Source: Arthrobacter mangrovi
GTDB lineage: Bacteria; Actinomycetota; Actinomycetes; Actinomycetales; Micrococcaceae
Assembly (NCBI RefSeq): GCF_026011795.1
Contig: NZ_BRVS01000018.1
Span: 1 to 64,000 of the forward strand
Reading direction: 5' to 3'
Length of the DNA: 64,000 bases
In this document: piece after piece, positions 1 through 7,247 of the stretch
Numbering within the stretch: the stretch's first letter is position 1
Layout of the letters: the number at the start of each line of letters is the position of its first letter
Program-made: the position numbers and the translations under genes
The notes under the pieces: generated by a model
The model's database searches: none
Seen by the model: the letters and a program-made list of their open reading frames with translations, nothing else
What the model was told of the DNA's origin: nothing

Positions 1-24
1 GCGATGAAAGGCGGAGGGGCGAAA

Positions 25-52
25 GGCCGGGTCCGTTGAGGCTGGACCGGCC
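25..52 (-). terminator. Hairpin terminator candidate after the kinase gene
   Basis: A GGCC-GGTCC type stem (25-34 with 44-52, one bulged base) lies just beyond the stop codon of the minus-strand kinase gene and is followed on that strand by TTTC. The loop is about 9 nt. The T tract is short, so termination efficiency is uncertain. Confidence 0.5.
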
Positions 53-93
53 TCTCAAGCTGCGGGCAAGGTTTGTGCCGCAGCCGACCTGGT

Positions 94-1077
94 TCAGCCG
101 ACGCTGGGCGCCCGGTTCGGCGGGGTGGGGATCACAACGTTGCCAGTGGTGACATTGCCGGTGTCGGCACTGGCGGCGCTGATGCGGTGCGGCTGTGCCT
201 CAACGGGGAAGGGAGGAATGGACTCCCGGGTTCCAGCGTTCGGCGGGAGGACGACGGTTTCGGTCCAGGACCGCAGTTGTAGTGCGACTTCATGGGCCGT
301 CGGGCGGTTGTCGGGTTCGCGCGCGGTCATCCGGCCCAGGAGTTCCTGCCAGTCGGAGCCGAGGGTTTCGGGGATCGGCGGATCCTTCAGCAGCCTGGCG
401 ACGGCTGATTCCACGATGGGCCCGGGAAAGGCCTTCTCCCCGGTAATGCATTCCAAGAGCACCAAGCCGAGGGAGTAAATGTCCGACGCCGGCGTGACGG
501 GCTGGCTGAGGGCCTGTTCCGGGCTGAGGTAGTTGGCCGTGCCGATGGTCGCTCCATGAACGGTGGCTACCGAGGCATCGACGACGCGGGCGATGCCGAA
601 GTCCGACAGCTTCGGGTGCAGCCGGGTGTCCAGGCTGCCGGTGTTGGCCATCAGGATATTGGCGGGCTTGATGTCCCGGTGCACGACGCCGTTTTCATGG
701 ATGTAGTTGAGGGCATCGGCCAGGTCCGCCCCGATGTTGGCGACGGCTGCCGGCGCAAGCGGTCCGCCTGCCAGCATCTTGCGCAGGTCCTGGCCCTCGA
801 TGAGTTCCATCACCAGATAGTTGCTCATGGTGCCGCTGGAATCCTCGTACAAGCCGGCGTCGAGCAGGGTGACCAGTACCGGGTGGCTCAAGGTGGCCAG
901 CAGCAGGGTCTCGGTATGCTGGCGCCGGTATGCGTCGTCGTCGGGAGTTGTGGGCGTGAACATTTTGACCGCCACGTCCCTGTGCAACGTTTCGTCGAGT
1001 GCGCGGAACACGGTGGCCGCGCCGCCCGTGCCGATGAGTTCGCCAGTCCTGTAGCGACCCCCAAGGAGAATGTCCAC
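94..1077 (-). CDS. Soluble Ser/Thr protein kinase (PknB-like)
   Basis: Hanks-type kinase of about 327 residues. The glycine loop (LIGTGGAATVF, about residues 14-24) is followed by the VAVK lysine near residue 38, the catalytic loop HRDIKPANIL near 136, the metal-binding DFG in SDFGIA, and an activation segment ending GTANYLSPEQ with a phosphorylatable Thr. The kinase fold ends near residue 265. A Pro/Ser/Thr-rich tail of about 60 residues follows. No transmembrane helix or PASTA repeat is visible, so this is a cytosolic kinase, unlike PknB. A TTG at 1080 is possible, but GTG at 1077 is better placed behind GGAGG. Its substrates cannot be read from sequence. It follows the 2-oxoacid dehydrogenase-like operon on the same strand after about 200 bp. 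Confidence 0.9.
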   Translation of the reverse strand: MDILLGGRYRTGELIGTGGAATVFRALDETLHRDVAVKMFTPTTPDDDAYRRQHTETLLLATLSHPVLVTLLDAGLYEDSSGTMSNYLVMELIEGQDLRKMLAGGPLAPAAVANIGADLADALNYIHENGVVHRDIKPANILMANTGSLDTRLHPKLSDFGIARVVDASVATVHGATIGTANYLSPEQALSQPVTPASDIYSLGLVLLECITGEKAFPGPIVESAVARLLKDPPIPETLGSDWQELLGRMTAREPDNRPTAHEVALQLRSWTETVVLPPNAGTRESIPPFPVEAQPHRISAASADTGNVTTGNVVIPTPPNRAPSVG

Positions 1078-1249
1078 CAAGCCTCCACGCCCAGGATGTA
1101 AGTCTGCTGATTTTTCTTAATTCTACGGTACGGCCGAGGCGCCCGGGACCATTTCCCGCCATCGTGAGCAGCGACGCATTGTCTGCGAGGCGAGATGCGT
1201 TGCTGCACGGTGCCAATCCATCAGGGGGTGTCGACAGCCTGCCGTGTCG

Positions 1250-1297
1250 GTAGACCTGGCCGGCGAGGAAGTCGTAGACCTAGCCGGCGAGGAAGTC
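1250..1297. repeat. 24-bp tandem duplication across the hydrolase stop codon
   Basis: Two adjacent 24-bp copies (1250-1273 and 1274-1297) differ at a single base. The inner copy carries the TAG stop of the alpha/beta hydrolase; the outer copy has CAG at the same place. On the minus strand both encode DFLAG, so the duplication is in frame. Confidence 0.85.
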
Positions 1298-2086
1298 GAT
1301 GGCGGCTGTCTTGAAGGCCCGGCTGGTGACCGCGTTGGCGTGGGTCCGGGCCGGGAGCCATTGCAGCTCGGCGCGGGGAGCCAGCTTGGCCAGCTCCGGT
1401 GCCGTCTGTGCCAGCTCGTCGCGTTCACCTGCCACTAGCAGCACGGGCATCCGCGGGACGGCCTCGGAGGGGATGAACGGCTCCGTCTTGATGGCTTCGA
1501 TCATCGTCAACAGGGCAAAAACGTCATTGCCGGGCACCAGCTGTGCCATGCGCAGCAACTCCGCCGTGGAAGGATCGGCGATTTCCGAGCCGTCCGCCAG
1601 ATAACGCTGGGCGGCCGGCAGATCGAAGTCGGCCAAGGGATCGTGGGCGCCGGGCCCGCCCAACACGATCCTGCGGACGAGTTCGGGCTGGGTAGCACCG
1701 AACTCCCACGCCAGACGTGCGCCCAGCGAATAGCCGATCAGGTCCACGCCGGTGGAATCGTCATCGTCCTTCAACGGCCGCACGTGCGCGTTGAGGATCA
1801 GCTGCAGCAGGTCCGCGCGGATCCGGCTAGGCGAATAGGCGTCCATTTCCTCCGGTGCCGGGCTGCCGCCGTGGCCGGGCAGGTCCACGGTCACGACGCG
1901 CCGCCCGGCCTGGGTCAGCGCGGTGATCCAGCCGGCGTCCTCCCAGTTGAGCTTGGCGGAAGAAGCGAAGCCGTGGAGCAGGATGACCGGGCGGTGCGGG
2001 CCGGTGGTTCCCGGCGCGGCCTCGTGGACCCGCACGTTCAGGTGCGGGTCCACGCCCTCCACGGTCTGGTCGCGGTGCCTGCCCAT
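1280..2086 (-). CDS. Alpha/beta-fold hydrolase, possible detached half of an AcoC-type E2
   Basis: 268-residue alpha/beta hydrolase. The oxyanion strand-loop VILLHGFASS is near residues 34-43 and the nucleophile elbow GYSLGA (Ser nucleophile) near residue 118. A late LLVAGERDE segment supplies the usual Asp position, and a terminal TH(A) supplies the candidate His. It is the last gene of the E1alpha-E1beta-lipoyl operon, starting 5 bp after the lipoyl gene stops. In AcoC, the E2 of acetoin dehydrogenase complexes, a lipoyl domain is fused to this same fold. The gene order here looks like that protein split in two. This functional link is inference; a free-standing esterase is the alternative. 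Its stop lies in a 24-bp tandem duplication. Confidence 0.8.
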   Translation of the reverse strand: MGRHRDQTVEGVDPHLNVRVHEAAPGTTGPHRPVILLHGFASSAKLNWEDAGWITALTQAGRRVVTVDLPGHGGSPAPEEMDAYSPSRIRADLLQLILNAHVRPLKDDDDSTGVDLIGYSLGARLAWEFGATQPELVRRIVLGGPGAHDPLADFDLPAAQRYLADGSEIADPSTAELLRMAQLVPGNDVFALLTMIEAIKTEPFIPSEAVPRMPVLLVAGERDELAQTAPELAKLAPRAELQWLPARTHANAVTSRAFKTAAIDFLAG

Positions 2087-2091
2087 GCCGC

Positions 2092-2421
2092 TCAGTCCTC
2101 GTCCAGGTTGGCGGTCAGGCGGACGCGGCGCTTGGGCGCCTGCTCTTGGGGTACGGTCCCGACGATGCCGGCGGTGTCATCGGGGACTTGGAAGACGATC
2201 AGCGGTTCACCAACCTTGATGATGTCACCGGGTTCGCCGTAGACCCGCACGACCTTGCCGGCCTGCGGGGAGGGAAGCTCCACGGCGGACTTAGTGGTCT
2301 CGACCTCGACCAGCGGGTGGTTCCGCTCGACCTGTTCGCCCTCGGCGACGAGCCACTCCAGCACGGTTGCCTCGATCAGGCCCTCGCCAAGGTCCGGGAG
2401 GGGAAAGGAAATTTCAGCCAC
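2092..2421 (-). CDS. Stand-alone lipoyl-domain protein (E2-like carrier)
   Basis: 109-residue protein consisting of one lipoyl domain (about residues 3-76) and a short charged tail. The motif VETTKSAVE places the lipoylated Lys near residue 42, and the fold starts with ISFPLPDLGEG as in E2 subunits. A normal E2 has 400-500 residues with a subunit-binding domain and a catalytic domain carrying HxxxDG; both are absent here and in the downstream frame. The GTG start at 2421 overlaps the E1beta stop by 8 bp (GTGGCTGA), showing translational coupling. A longer ATG-initiated reading from 2535 would run inside E1beta and is unlikely. Role: swinging-arm carrier for the E1 encoded upstream. Confidence 0.88.
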   Translation of the reverse strand: MAEISFPLPDLGEGLIEATVLEWLVAEGEQVERNHPLVEVETTKSAVELPSPQAGKVVRVYGEPGDIIKVGEPLIVFQVPDDTAGIVGTVPQEQAPKRRVRLTANLDED

Positions 2422-3568
2422 GGCGATACTCCAATACTCGCTGGATCCCGAACAGGATGCGGTCAATGTTGGGAATGTACTCGTCCTCGAGGTCTCCTGA
2501 GGGATACGGTACGTCGAAACCTGTAACCCGCTCAACGGGTGCTTTCAGTGTGGCAAAGCAGTGCTGCGTGATCAGCGCGGCTACTTCCGCCCCGAGGCCG
2601 GAGGTCAGGGGTGCTTCGTGGACGACGACGGCGCGGCGCGTCTTGGTGACGGAGGCCGCCAGTGCTTCGGCGTCGATCGGCTTGAGCCAGCGCAGGTCCA
2701 GAACTTCGATGTCGATCCCGTCTTCGGCTGCGAGTTCGGCAACCTGAACGCAACGGGCGACCATGGCGCCCCAAGCCACCAGCGTCAGATGCCGGCCCTC
2801 GCGCACAACGCGGGCGCCTTCGGGGGAATAACCGGTGCCGGCGGTGTCCACCGGACCCTTCTGCCAGTAGCGGGACTTGGGCTCCATGAAGACCACCGGG
2901 TCAGGCCTGCCGGCGGCGAACTTGAGCAGGTGGTACGCCTCGTGGGGGCTCGACGGTGAGACCACCTTGAGCCCTGGCACGTGCGCAAAGAGCGCCTCGA
3001 GCGACTCCCCGTGGTGCTCCGGGGCGCGGATGCCGCCGAAGCTCGGCACGCGCAGGGTGATCGGCATGGGCAGCTTGCCGCGGCTGCGGTAGTTCATGCG
3101 GCCGACCTGGCAGATGATCTGGTTGACCGCAGGGTAGGCGAAGCCATCGAACTGCACTTCGGGAATCGGGTGGTAGCCGGCCATGGCCAGGCCGACGGAC
3201 ATGCCGAGGATGCCGGATTCGGCGAGCGGGGTGTCGAAGACCCGGTTTTCGCCGTACTTGCGTTGCAGGCCGTCGGTGATGCGGAAGACGCCGCCGAGCT
3301 GGCCGACGTCCTCGCCCAGGACCATGGCCTTGGGGTCGGCCTCTAGGGTCTCGGAGAGGGCGCGGTTGAGGGCCTGCTGCATGGACAGGGTCTCGATGGC
3401 CGGTCCTGCGTCCGCCGGCTCTTCAGTAGCGGGGGCGTCGGCGGCGGGGATCTGGCGTTGGCCGTCCGAGGCGGACTCGATGGTCTCGACGGATTCCAGC
3501 TGCGCAGCGGCATCCCGGGTGTTGTTGCGCGCTGCTTCAAGGTCGCTGAGGGTGGTGTGCTCAGACAT
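2414..3568 (-). CDS. 2-oxoacid dehydrogenase E1 component, beta subunit
   Basis: 384 residues; the beta half of a heterotetrameric thiamine-diphosphate E1. The core begins near residue 60 with LSMQQALNRALSETL. It is followed by VLGEDVGQLGGVF (cofactor-activating Glu), FDTPLAESG, and EVQFDGFAYPAVNQI; the C-terminal transketolase domain ends with GLGAEV and GFDVPYP. The first 58 residues are an acidic Ala/Glu/Ser-rich extension not usual for this family. GGAGGAG precedes the ATG inside the end of E1alpha, which overlaps by 8 bp. Similarity of style is to branched-chain (BkdB), pyruvate or acetoin E1beta, and substrate cannot be told from sequence alone. No E3 gene is nearby. Confidence 0.9.
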   Translation of the reverse strand: MSEHTTLSDLEAARNNTRDAAAQLESVETIESASDGQRQIPAADAPATEEPADAGPAIETLSMQQALNRALSETLEADPKAMVLGEDVGQLGGVFRITDGLQRKYGENRVFDTPLAESGILGMSVGLAMAGYHPIPEVQFDGFAYPAVNQIICQVGRMNYRSRGKLPMPITLRVPSFGGIRAPEHHGESLEALFAHVPGLKVVSPSSPHEAYHLLKFAAGRPDPVVFMEPKSRYWQKGPVDTAGTGYSPEGARVVREGRHLTLVAWGAMVARCVQVAELAAEDGIDIEVLDLRWLKPIDAEALAASVTKTRRAVVVHEAPLTSGLGAEVAALITQHCFATLKAPVERVTGFDVPYPSGDLEDEYIPNIDRILFGIQRVLEYRRG

Positions 3569-4589
3569 GTTCGGACTCCTCCCGCCAGGCGCGGGCCTGG
3601 GCCTTCAAAGCTGTTGTCGGTTCCTGGTAGACGAAGTCGAACATCTCCGTTCCCGGGCGTGACCCCAGGTTGATGATGCCTTCGCGGATGCGTTCCTCCT
3701 CCGCTTTGGCATCGGCGAGCGCTTCGCCGAAGAAGGCCTCGTCGGCAAGGCCCTCTGCCGTAAGGTGTGCGCGCATGCGCTGGATCGGGTCCTCGCCTGC
3801 GTCGGCGCGCTCGGCCTCGAGGGTGCGGTACCGCCCGGGGTCGTCACTGGTGGAGTGCGGTCCGCGGCGGTAGGTCATGGCCTCGACGACGGACGGTCCC
3901 TTGCCCGAGCGGGCGTGCGCGAGTGCGGCCGCTGTAGCCTTGGCGACGGCAACGACGTCGTTCCCGTCAACCTGCAGGGAAGGAATGCCGTACCCGGCCG
4001 CCCGGGCCGCAACGGACCCGCCCGCCACCTGGCGTTCCGTCGGGACGGAAATGGCCCAGCCGTTGTTCTGGATGAAGAAGACCACCGGGGCCTTCATGAC
4101 GGCGGCGAAGTTCATCGCCTCGTGGACGTCGCCCTGGGAGCTGGCACCGTCGCCGAAGTACGTGATGGCGGCGCCGCCGGTTCCGTCCATGGTCTGGGCA
4201 TGGGCCCACCCGACGGCGTGCAGCACGGAGCCGGCCACGACAGCCTGGATGGGCGCGAAGCGCGAAGCTACCGGGTCATAGAGCCCGCCGTGCCAGGTCG
4301 CTTTGTGCGTGGCCATGTACTCCACCATGTCGACGCCGACAGTGCGGGCCACGCCCATCTCGCGGTAGGTGGGGAACACGAAGTCGCGGGACATGTCCAG
4401 CACGTAGGCGCTGCCGACCTGTGCCGCCTCCTGCCCCAGTTCGGGGGCGTAGCCGGGAATCAGGCCCTGCCGCTGCCAGCGGATGGCCGACTCGTCCAGG
4501 TGGCGCACGGCCACCATGAGCCGGTACAGCTGGCGCTGGTCGTCGTCGTTCAGGACAGCGTGGTCAAGGCCAGGCAATTCATCGGCCAT
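3561..4589 (-). CDS. 2-oxoacid dehydrogenase E1 component, alpha subunit
   Basis: 342 residues from an ATG at 4589 with AGGAGG 8 bp upstream; the longer frame from 4682 has no such site. The thiamine-diphosphate motif runs from YFGDGASSQGDVHEA to the NN of IQNNGW (about residues 145-177). FPTYREMG and the segment with YRRGPHSTSDDP (the phosphorylation-loop region of E1alpha proteins) are also present. It decarboxylates a 2-oxoacid and passes the acyl group to a lipoyl arm. First gene of a four-gene operon. The 181 bp upstream contain a large palindrome (4729-4760) and a second smaller one (4669-4682), which suggests repressor or activator control. Confidence 0.9.
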   Translation of the reverse strand: MADELPGLDHAVLNDDDQRQLYRLMVAVRHLDESAIRWQRQGLIPGYAPELGQEAAQVGSAYVLDMSRDFVFPTYREMGVARTVGVDMVEYMATHKATWHGGLYDPVASRFAPIQAVVAGSVLHAVGWAHAQTMDGTGGAAITYFGDGASSQGDVHEAMNFAAVMKAPVVFFIQNNGWAISVPTERQVAGGSVAARAAGYGIPSLQVDGNDVVAVAKATAAALAHARSGKGPSVVEAMTYRRGPHSTSDDPGRYRTLEAERADAGEDPIQRMRAHLTAEGLADEAFFGEALADAKAEEERIREGIINLGSRPGTEMFDFVYQEPTTALKAQARAWREESEHV

Positions 4590-4668
4590 GCTGGTTCCTC
4601 CTAGGTCGTCAAGGCTGTCAGGCGGCGCCGGAACCAGCGCGGCCGGACAGCCCTTGCGGTTTCTGCCA

Positions 4669-4682
4669 GTGACCCTAGTCAC
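4669..4682. promoter_or_regulatory. Secondary operator candidate upstream of E1alpha
   Basis: A perfect inverted repeat GTGAC-N4-GTCAC, 79 bp before the E1alpha start. It repeats the inner core of the larger palindrome at 4729-4760, as expected if one regulator binds both. Confidence 0.5.
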
Positions 4683-4728
4683 CGGTCGGAGGAGTGCGCA
4701 ACAAGAACATCAGACACCTTGCAGAGTG

Positions 4729-4760
4729 TGCAATCAGTGACCAGCGGGTCACTATTTGCA
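4729..4760. promoter_or_regulatory. 32-bp extended palindrome, operator candidate for the E1/lipoyl operon
   Basis: Reads TGCAA-N2-AGTGACC-N4-GGTCACT-N2-TTGCA, with 24 of 32 positions in perfect dyad symmetry. It lies between the permease stop (4771) and the E1alpha start (4589). TGCAA/TTGCA outer arms are compatible with Lrp/AsnC-type sites, and an Lrp gene lies 1.6 kb away at 6327. The assignment to that regulator is inference. Confidence 0.65.
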
Positions 4761-4770
4761 TTACATTTTG

Positions 4771-6180
4771 TCAGCTCATGCGGGCAGGATCGGCGGTCCG
4801 CTGCTTCCGGTGGACGGCTACTCTGCTCAGCAGGGCAATCACGCCAATCAGGGCGGCGGTGCTGCCGAGCTGGACCGCTGTGGCCGGCGAGAAGAGGCCG
4901 ATGACGATAATCCCGGCCAGCAGCGCGAGGCCGATGCCGCTTGTCCAGGGGTAGCCGGGGAGTTTCATCGGCAGCGTTTCCCCGTCGCGCACAGCACGTC
5001 TGCGGAGGATGAGCTGTGACAGCAACACCATTCCCCACACTGCCAGGCAGGTGGAGCCGACAAAGTTCAGCAGCACCGGGAGCACCTTTTCCGGGAACAC
5101 GAGCTCCAGTACGGTGGCGGCGAAGCCGAAGGCCACCGAGGCGAGCACGGCAGGGACGGGGACGCCGCGGGAGGTGATTTCCTGCAGCCTGGCCGGGGCG
5201 TCCCGGCGACGGGAGAGCGAGAAAATCATGCGGGACGCGCCGTAGAGGTTCGCGTTGAGGGCGGACAGCAGGGCGACGGCGGCGATCATCGTCATGGCAA
5301 CGTCGGCGCCGGGGATGCGGGCCTCGGCGAGGACGGCCGCGAAGGGCGAGGCCAGGGCCGGCGAATCCCACGGGACCACCAGGGTGATGACCAGGACGGA
5401 GCCGACATAGAAGACCAGGATGCGCCAGACCACCGTTTTGACTGCCCGGGCCACGCTGCGCTGCGGGTTCCGGGTCTCGGCCGCGGCCACGGCGACGATC
5501 TCGGTGCCTCCGAAGGCGAAGATGACCACCAGCAGCCCGGTGGCGATGCCGCCGAGACCTGCCGGGGCGAACCCGTCCGTTCCCAGGATGTTCGCCAGGC
5601 CGGGCGATGGCGACTGCGGCAGCCAGCCGGCCATCAGGGCTACGCCGACCGCCAGGAAGGCCAAGATGGCCGCGACCTTGATGATGGCGAACCAGAATTC
5701 GAACTCGCCGTAGTTGTTCACGCCGAGCAGGTTGACGGCCGTGAAGAAAATCATGAACGCCAGGGCCAGCAGCCACACAGGCAGCCCCGGCCAGACGGAT
5801 GCGATCAGCCCGGCGGCACCCACCGCCTCCGCCGCGATGACAATGACCAGTTGGCCCCACCAGAGCCAGCCGATAGTGGCTCCCGCCGTGGGGCCCAGCG
5901 CCTTCTCCGCGTACGTGGAGAAGGCTCCGCTGCTGGGATGGGCGGCGGCCATCTCGCCCAGGGCTCCCATCACGATGATCACCAGGGTTCCGGCGATCAG
6001 GTAGGACACCAGCACTGCGGGTCCGGCCGCCTGGACCCCTGCTCCGGAGCCGAGGAAGAGGCCCGCTCCGATGGCGCTGCCGAGTCCCATCATGATCAGC
6101 TGCCGCGGCTTCATGGATTGGCCGAGGCCGGTGGGATGGGCGCCGGTAGACTGCCCGGACGCACGGGGGAATCTCGTCAT
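4771..6180 (-). CDS. APC-family amino-acid permease
   Basis: 469 residues from an ATG at 6180 behind AGGAAA. The N-terminal hallmark GLGSAIGAGLFLGSG (helix 1) lies near residues 32-46, and about twelve hydrophobic segments follow. Helix 2-3 has GALGEMAAAHPSSGAFSTYA and helix 6 has FAFGGTEIVAVAAAE, both typical of the AAT branch (GABA, proline, aromatic amino-acid permeases). It imports an amino acid by proton symport at the plasma membrane. It is divergent from the Lrp gene at 6327 and lies upstream of the E1 operon on the same strand, so a catabolic pairing (import amino acid, transaminate, oxidise the 2-oxoacid) is plausible but inferred. Confidence 0.88.
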   Translation of the reverse strand: MTRFPRASGQSTGAHPTGLGQSMKPRQLIMMGLGSAIGAGLFLGSGAGVQAAGPAVLVSYLIAGTLVIIVMGALGEMAAAHPSSGAFSTYAEKALGPTAGATIGWLWWGQLVIVIAAEAVGAAGLIASVWPGLPVWLLALAFMIFFTAVNLLGVNNYGEFEFWFAIIKVAAILAFLAVGVALMAGWLPQSPSPGLANILGTDGFAPAGLGGIATGLLVVIFAFGGTEIVAVAAAETRNPQRSVARAVKTVVWRILVFYVGSVLVITLVVPWDSPALASPFAAVLAEARIPGADVAMTMIAAVALLSALNANLYGASRMIFSLSRRRDAPARLQEITSRGVPVPAVLASVAFGFAATVLELVFPEKVLPVLLNFVGSTCLAVWGMVLLSQLILRRRAVRDGETLPMKLPGYPWTSGIGLALLAGIIVIGLFSPATAVQLGSTAALIGVIALLSRVAVHRKQRTADPARMS

Positions 6181-6326
6181 TGTGAATTTCCTGTCATCAC
6201 CCTGCCGCGGTGGCGGCAGGCAGCGGGCGGGCCCTCGCCGCTGCATTTGGTCCAGCCAGCGGCCCGGATGACAATTTGTATGTCCCGCAGCCGAATGGCT
6301 GGTCAAACCGAAAGAGGTTTCAACGG

Positions 6327-6818
6327 ATGAATATCGATTCGCTGGATTCGGATATCGTCACGCTGTTCAGTCAGGACCCGAGAATGTCCGTCCTGGAAGC
6401 CTCCCGGGTCCTCAAAGTGGCCCGTGCCACGGTACAGGCCCGGCTCGACAAGATGCAACGTGCCGGGGTGATCGCTGGGTGGGGTCCGCGCCTGGAGCCG
6501 GCCGAACTCGGCTACGTCGTGAAGGCCTACTGCTCGCTTGTCATCCGGCAGGAGATCGGCCACGACGCCGTGGCTGCGGCGCTCGCACGCATTCCCGAGG
6601 TCTTGGAGCTGCACACTGTGTCCGGAGAGAGCGACCTACTCGCCTGCGTGGTCGCCAGGTCCAACGCCGACTTGCAGCGGGTGCTGGACGAAATCACCGG
6701 CACCAATACCGTGCTTCGGTCCTCCTCGGTGATTGTCTTGAATAGCCACTTCGACAGCCGGACGCTGCCTTTGGTGCAGGCTGTGGCCGGGAATCCGGAC
6801 GCCGGGCCGCAGGGATAG
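6327..6818 (+). CDS. Lrp/AsnC-family transcriptional regulator
   Basis: 163 residues. A helix-turn-helix (about residues 5-50: LDSDIVTLFSQDPRMSVLEAS, then RATVQARLDKMQRAGVI) is followed by an AsnC ligand-binding (RAM) domain with YCSLVIRQEIG and SGESDLLACVVA. ATG at 6327 is preceded by GAGG; the open frame extends upstream without a ribosome site. The gene is divergent from the permease, with 146 bp between starts, the usual arrangement for an Lrp regulator and its target. It may also act on the palindrome upstream of E1alpha. The ligand is probably an amino acid or 2-oxoacid; nothing in the sequence fixes which. Confidence 0.9.
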   Translation: MNIDSLDSDIVTLFSQDPRMSVLEASRVLKVARATVQARLDKMQRAGVIAGWGPRLEPAELGYVVKAYCSLVIRQEIGHDAVAAALARIPEVLELHTVSGESDLLACVVARSNADLQRVLDEITGTNTVLRSSSVIVLNSHFDSRTLPLVQAVAGNPDAGPQG

Positions 6819-7154
6819 CACCGGCTCGGACGCCGAGGTTCGTGACCGGGGCCGATGGGGTGCGGGCTGCGCGCCGCAAGGATGGCACGGCTTGAGTGCC
6901 GAGGTCCTTGGTGGCGTGCCGTGGCGGAAGCGGACGCCGGGCAGTAAAGGCTCAAGGCTGTTGGCGACGCGCCGTCCGGAGCCGGAGGCGTCACGTCATC
7001 TGCCGGCTGAAGCACAACGATCTCGGCGTCCGGTAGTGTCACGACCTTTTCGGTCTGAAGCGACACGATCTCGGCGCCCGGAAGGGTCACGATTTTCCTG
7101 CGCCCTGAAGCGTCAGAACACTGGCGTCACAGAACGCCGAGGTCCAGCAAGAGA
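6819..7154. repeat. Intergenic repeat cluster before nrtR
   Basis: A stretch of about 430 bp between lrp and nrtR with no convincing gene. Two imperfect direct copies of about 48-50 bp, each starting CTGAAG (7007-7054 and 7055-7104), share the core ACGATCTCGGCG. A degenerate third copy follows from 7105. The core also occurs in inverted orientation at 6829-6845 (GACGCCGAGGTTCGTGA), so the segment could fold into long hairpins. Predicted proteins from either strand are just the repeat translated. It is neither CRISPR-like (no constant repeat with unique spacers) nor a known insertion sequence. Confidence 0.6.
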
Positions 7155-7205
7155 TTGGGTCAGAAAGACTTTAACCCGCTACAATGAGTTCTGGTCATCC
7201 TGACC
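7155..7205 (+). promoter_or_regulatory. nrtR-nad promoter with operator candidate
   Basis: TTGGGT (7155-7160) and TACAAT (7180-7185) are separated by 19 nt. A perfect inverted repeat GGTCA-TCC-TGACC at 7193-7205 sits over the expected transcription start. Autorepression by NrtR is known in other bacteria; this palindrome is the best candidate site here. Confidence 0.5.
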
Positions 7206-7247
7206 TTTACTTACGACGGCGGTGCGAAGCCAGAAGGGAGCAGCGCT

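Noticed and set aside
1280-2092. Hidden or frameshifted E2 acyltransferase domain
   Set aside because: All frames were read for HxxxDG and DFGW-type motifs. Only the intact alpha/beta hydrolase is found, so this is not a broken standard E2.
7007-7140. Possible CRISPR array
   Set aside because: Units are adjacent and diverged, with no constant repeat separated by unique spacers and no cas genes.
6892-7203. 103-codon open frame before nrtR
   Set aside because: Its translation is the intergenic repeat (SRRP and similar) and it has no ribosome site.
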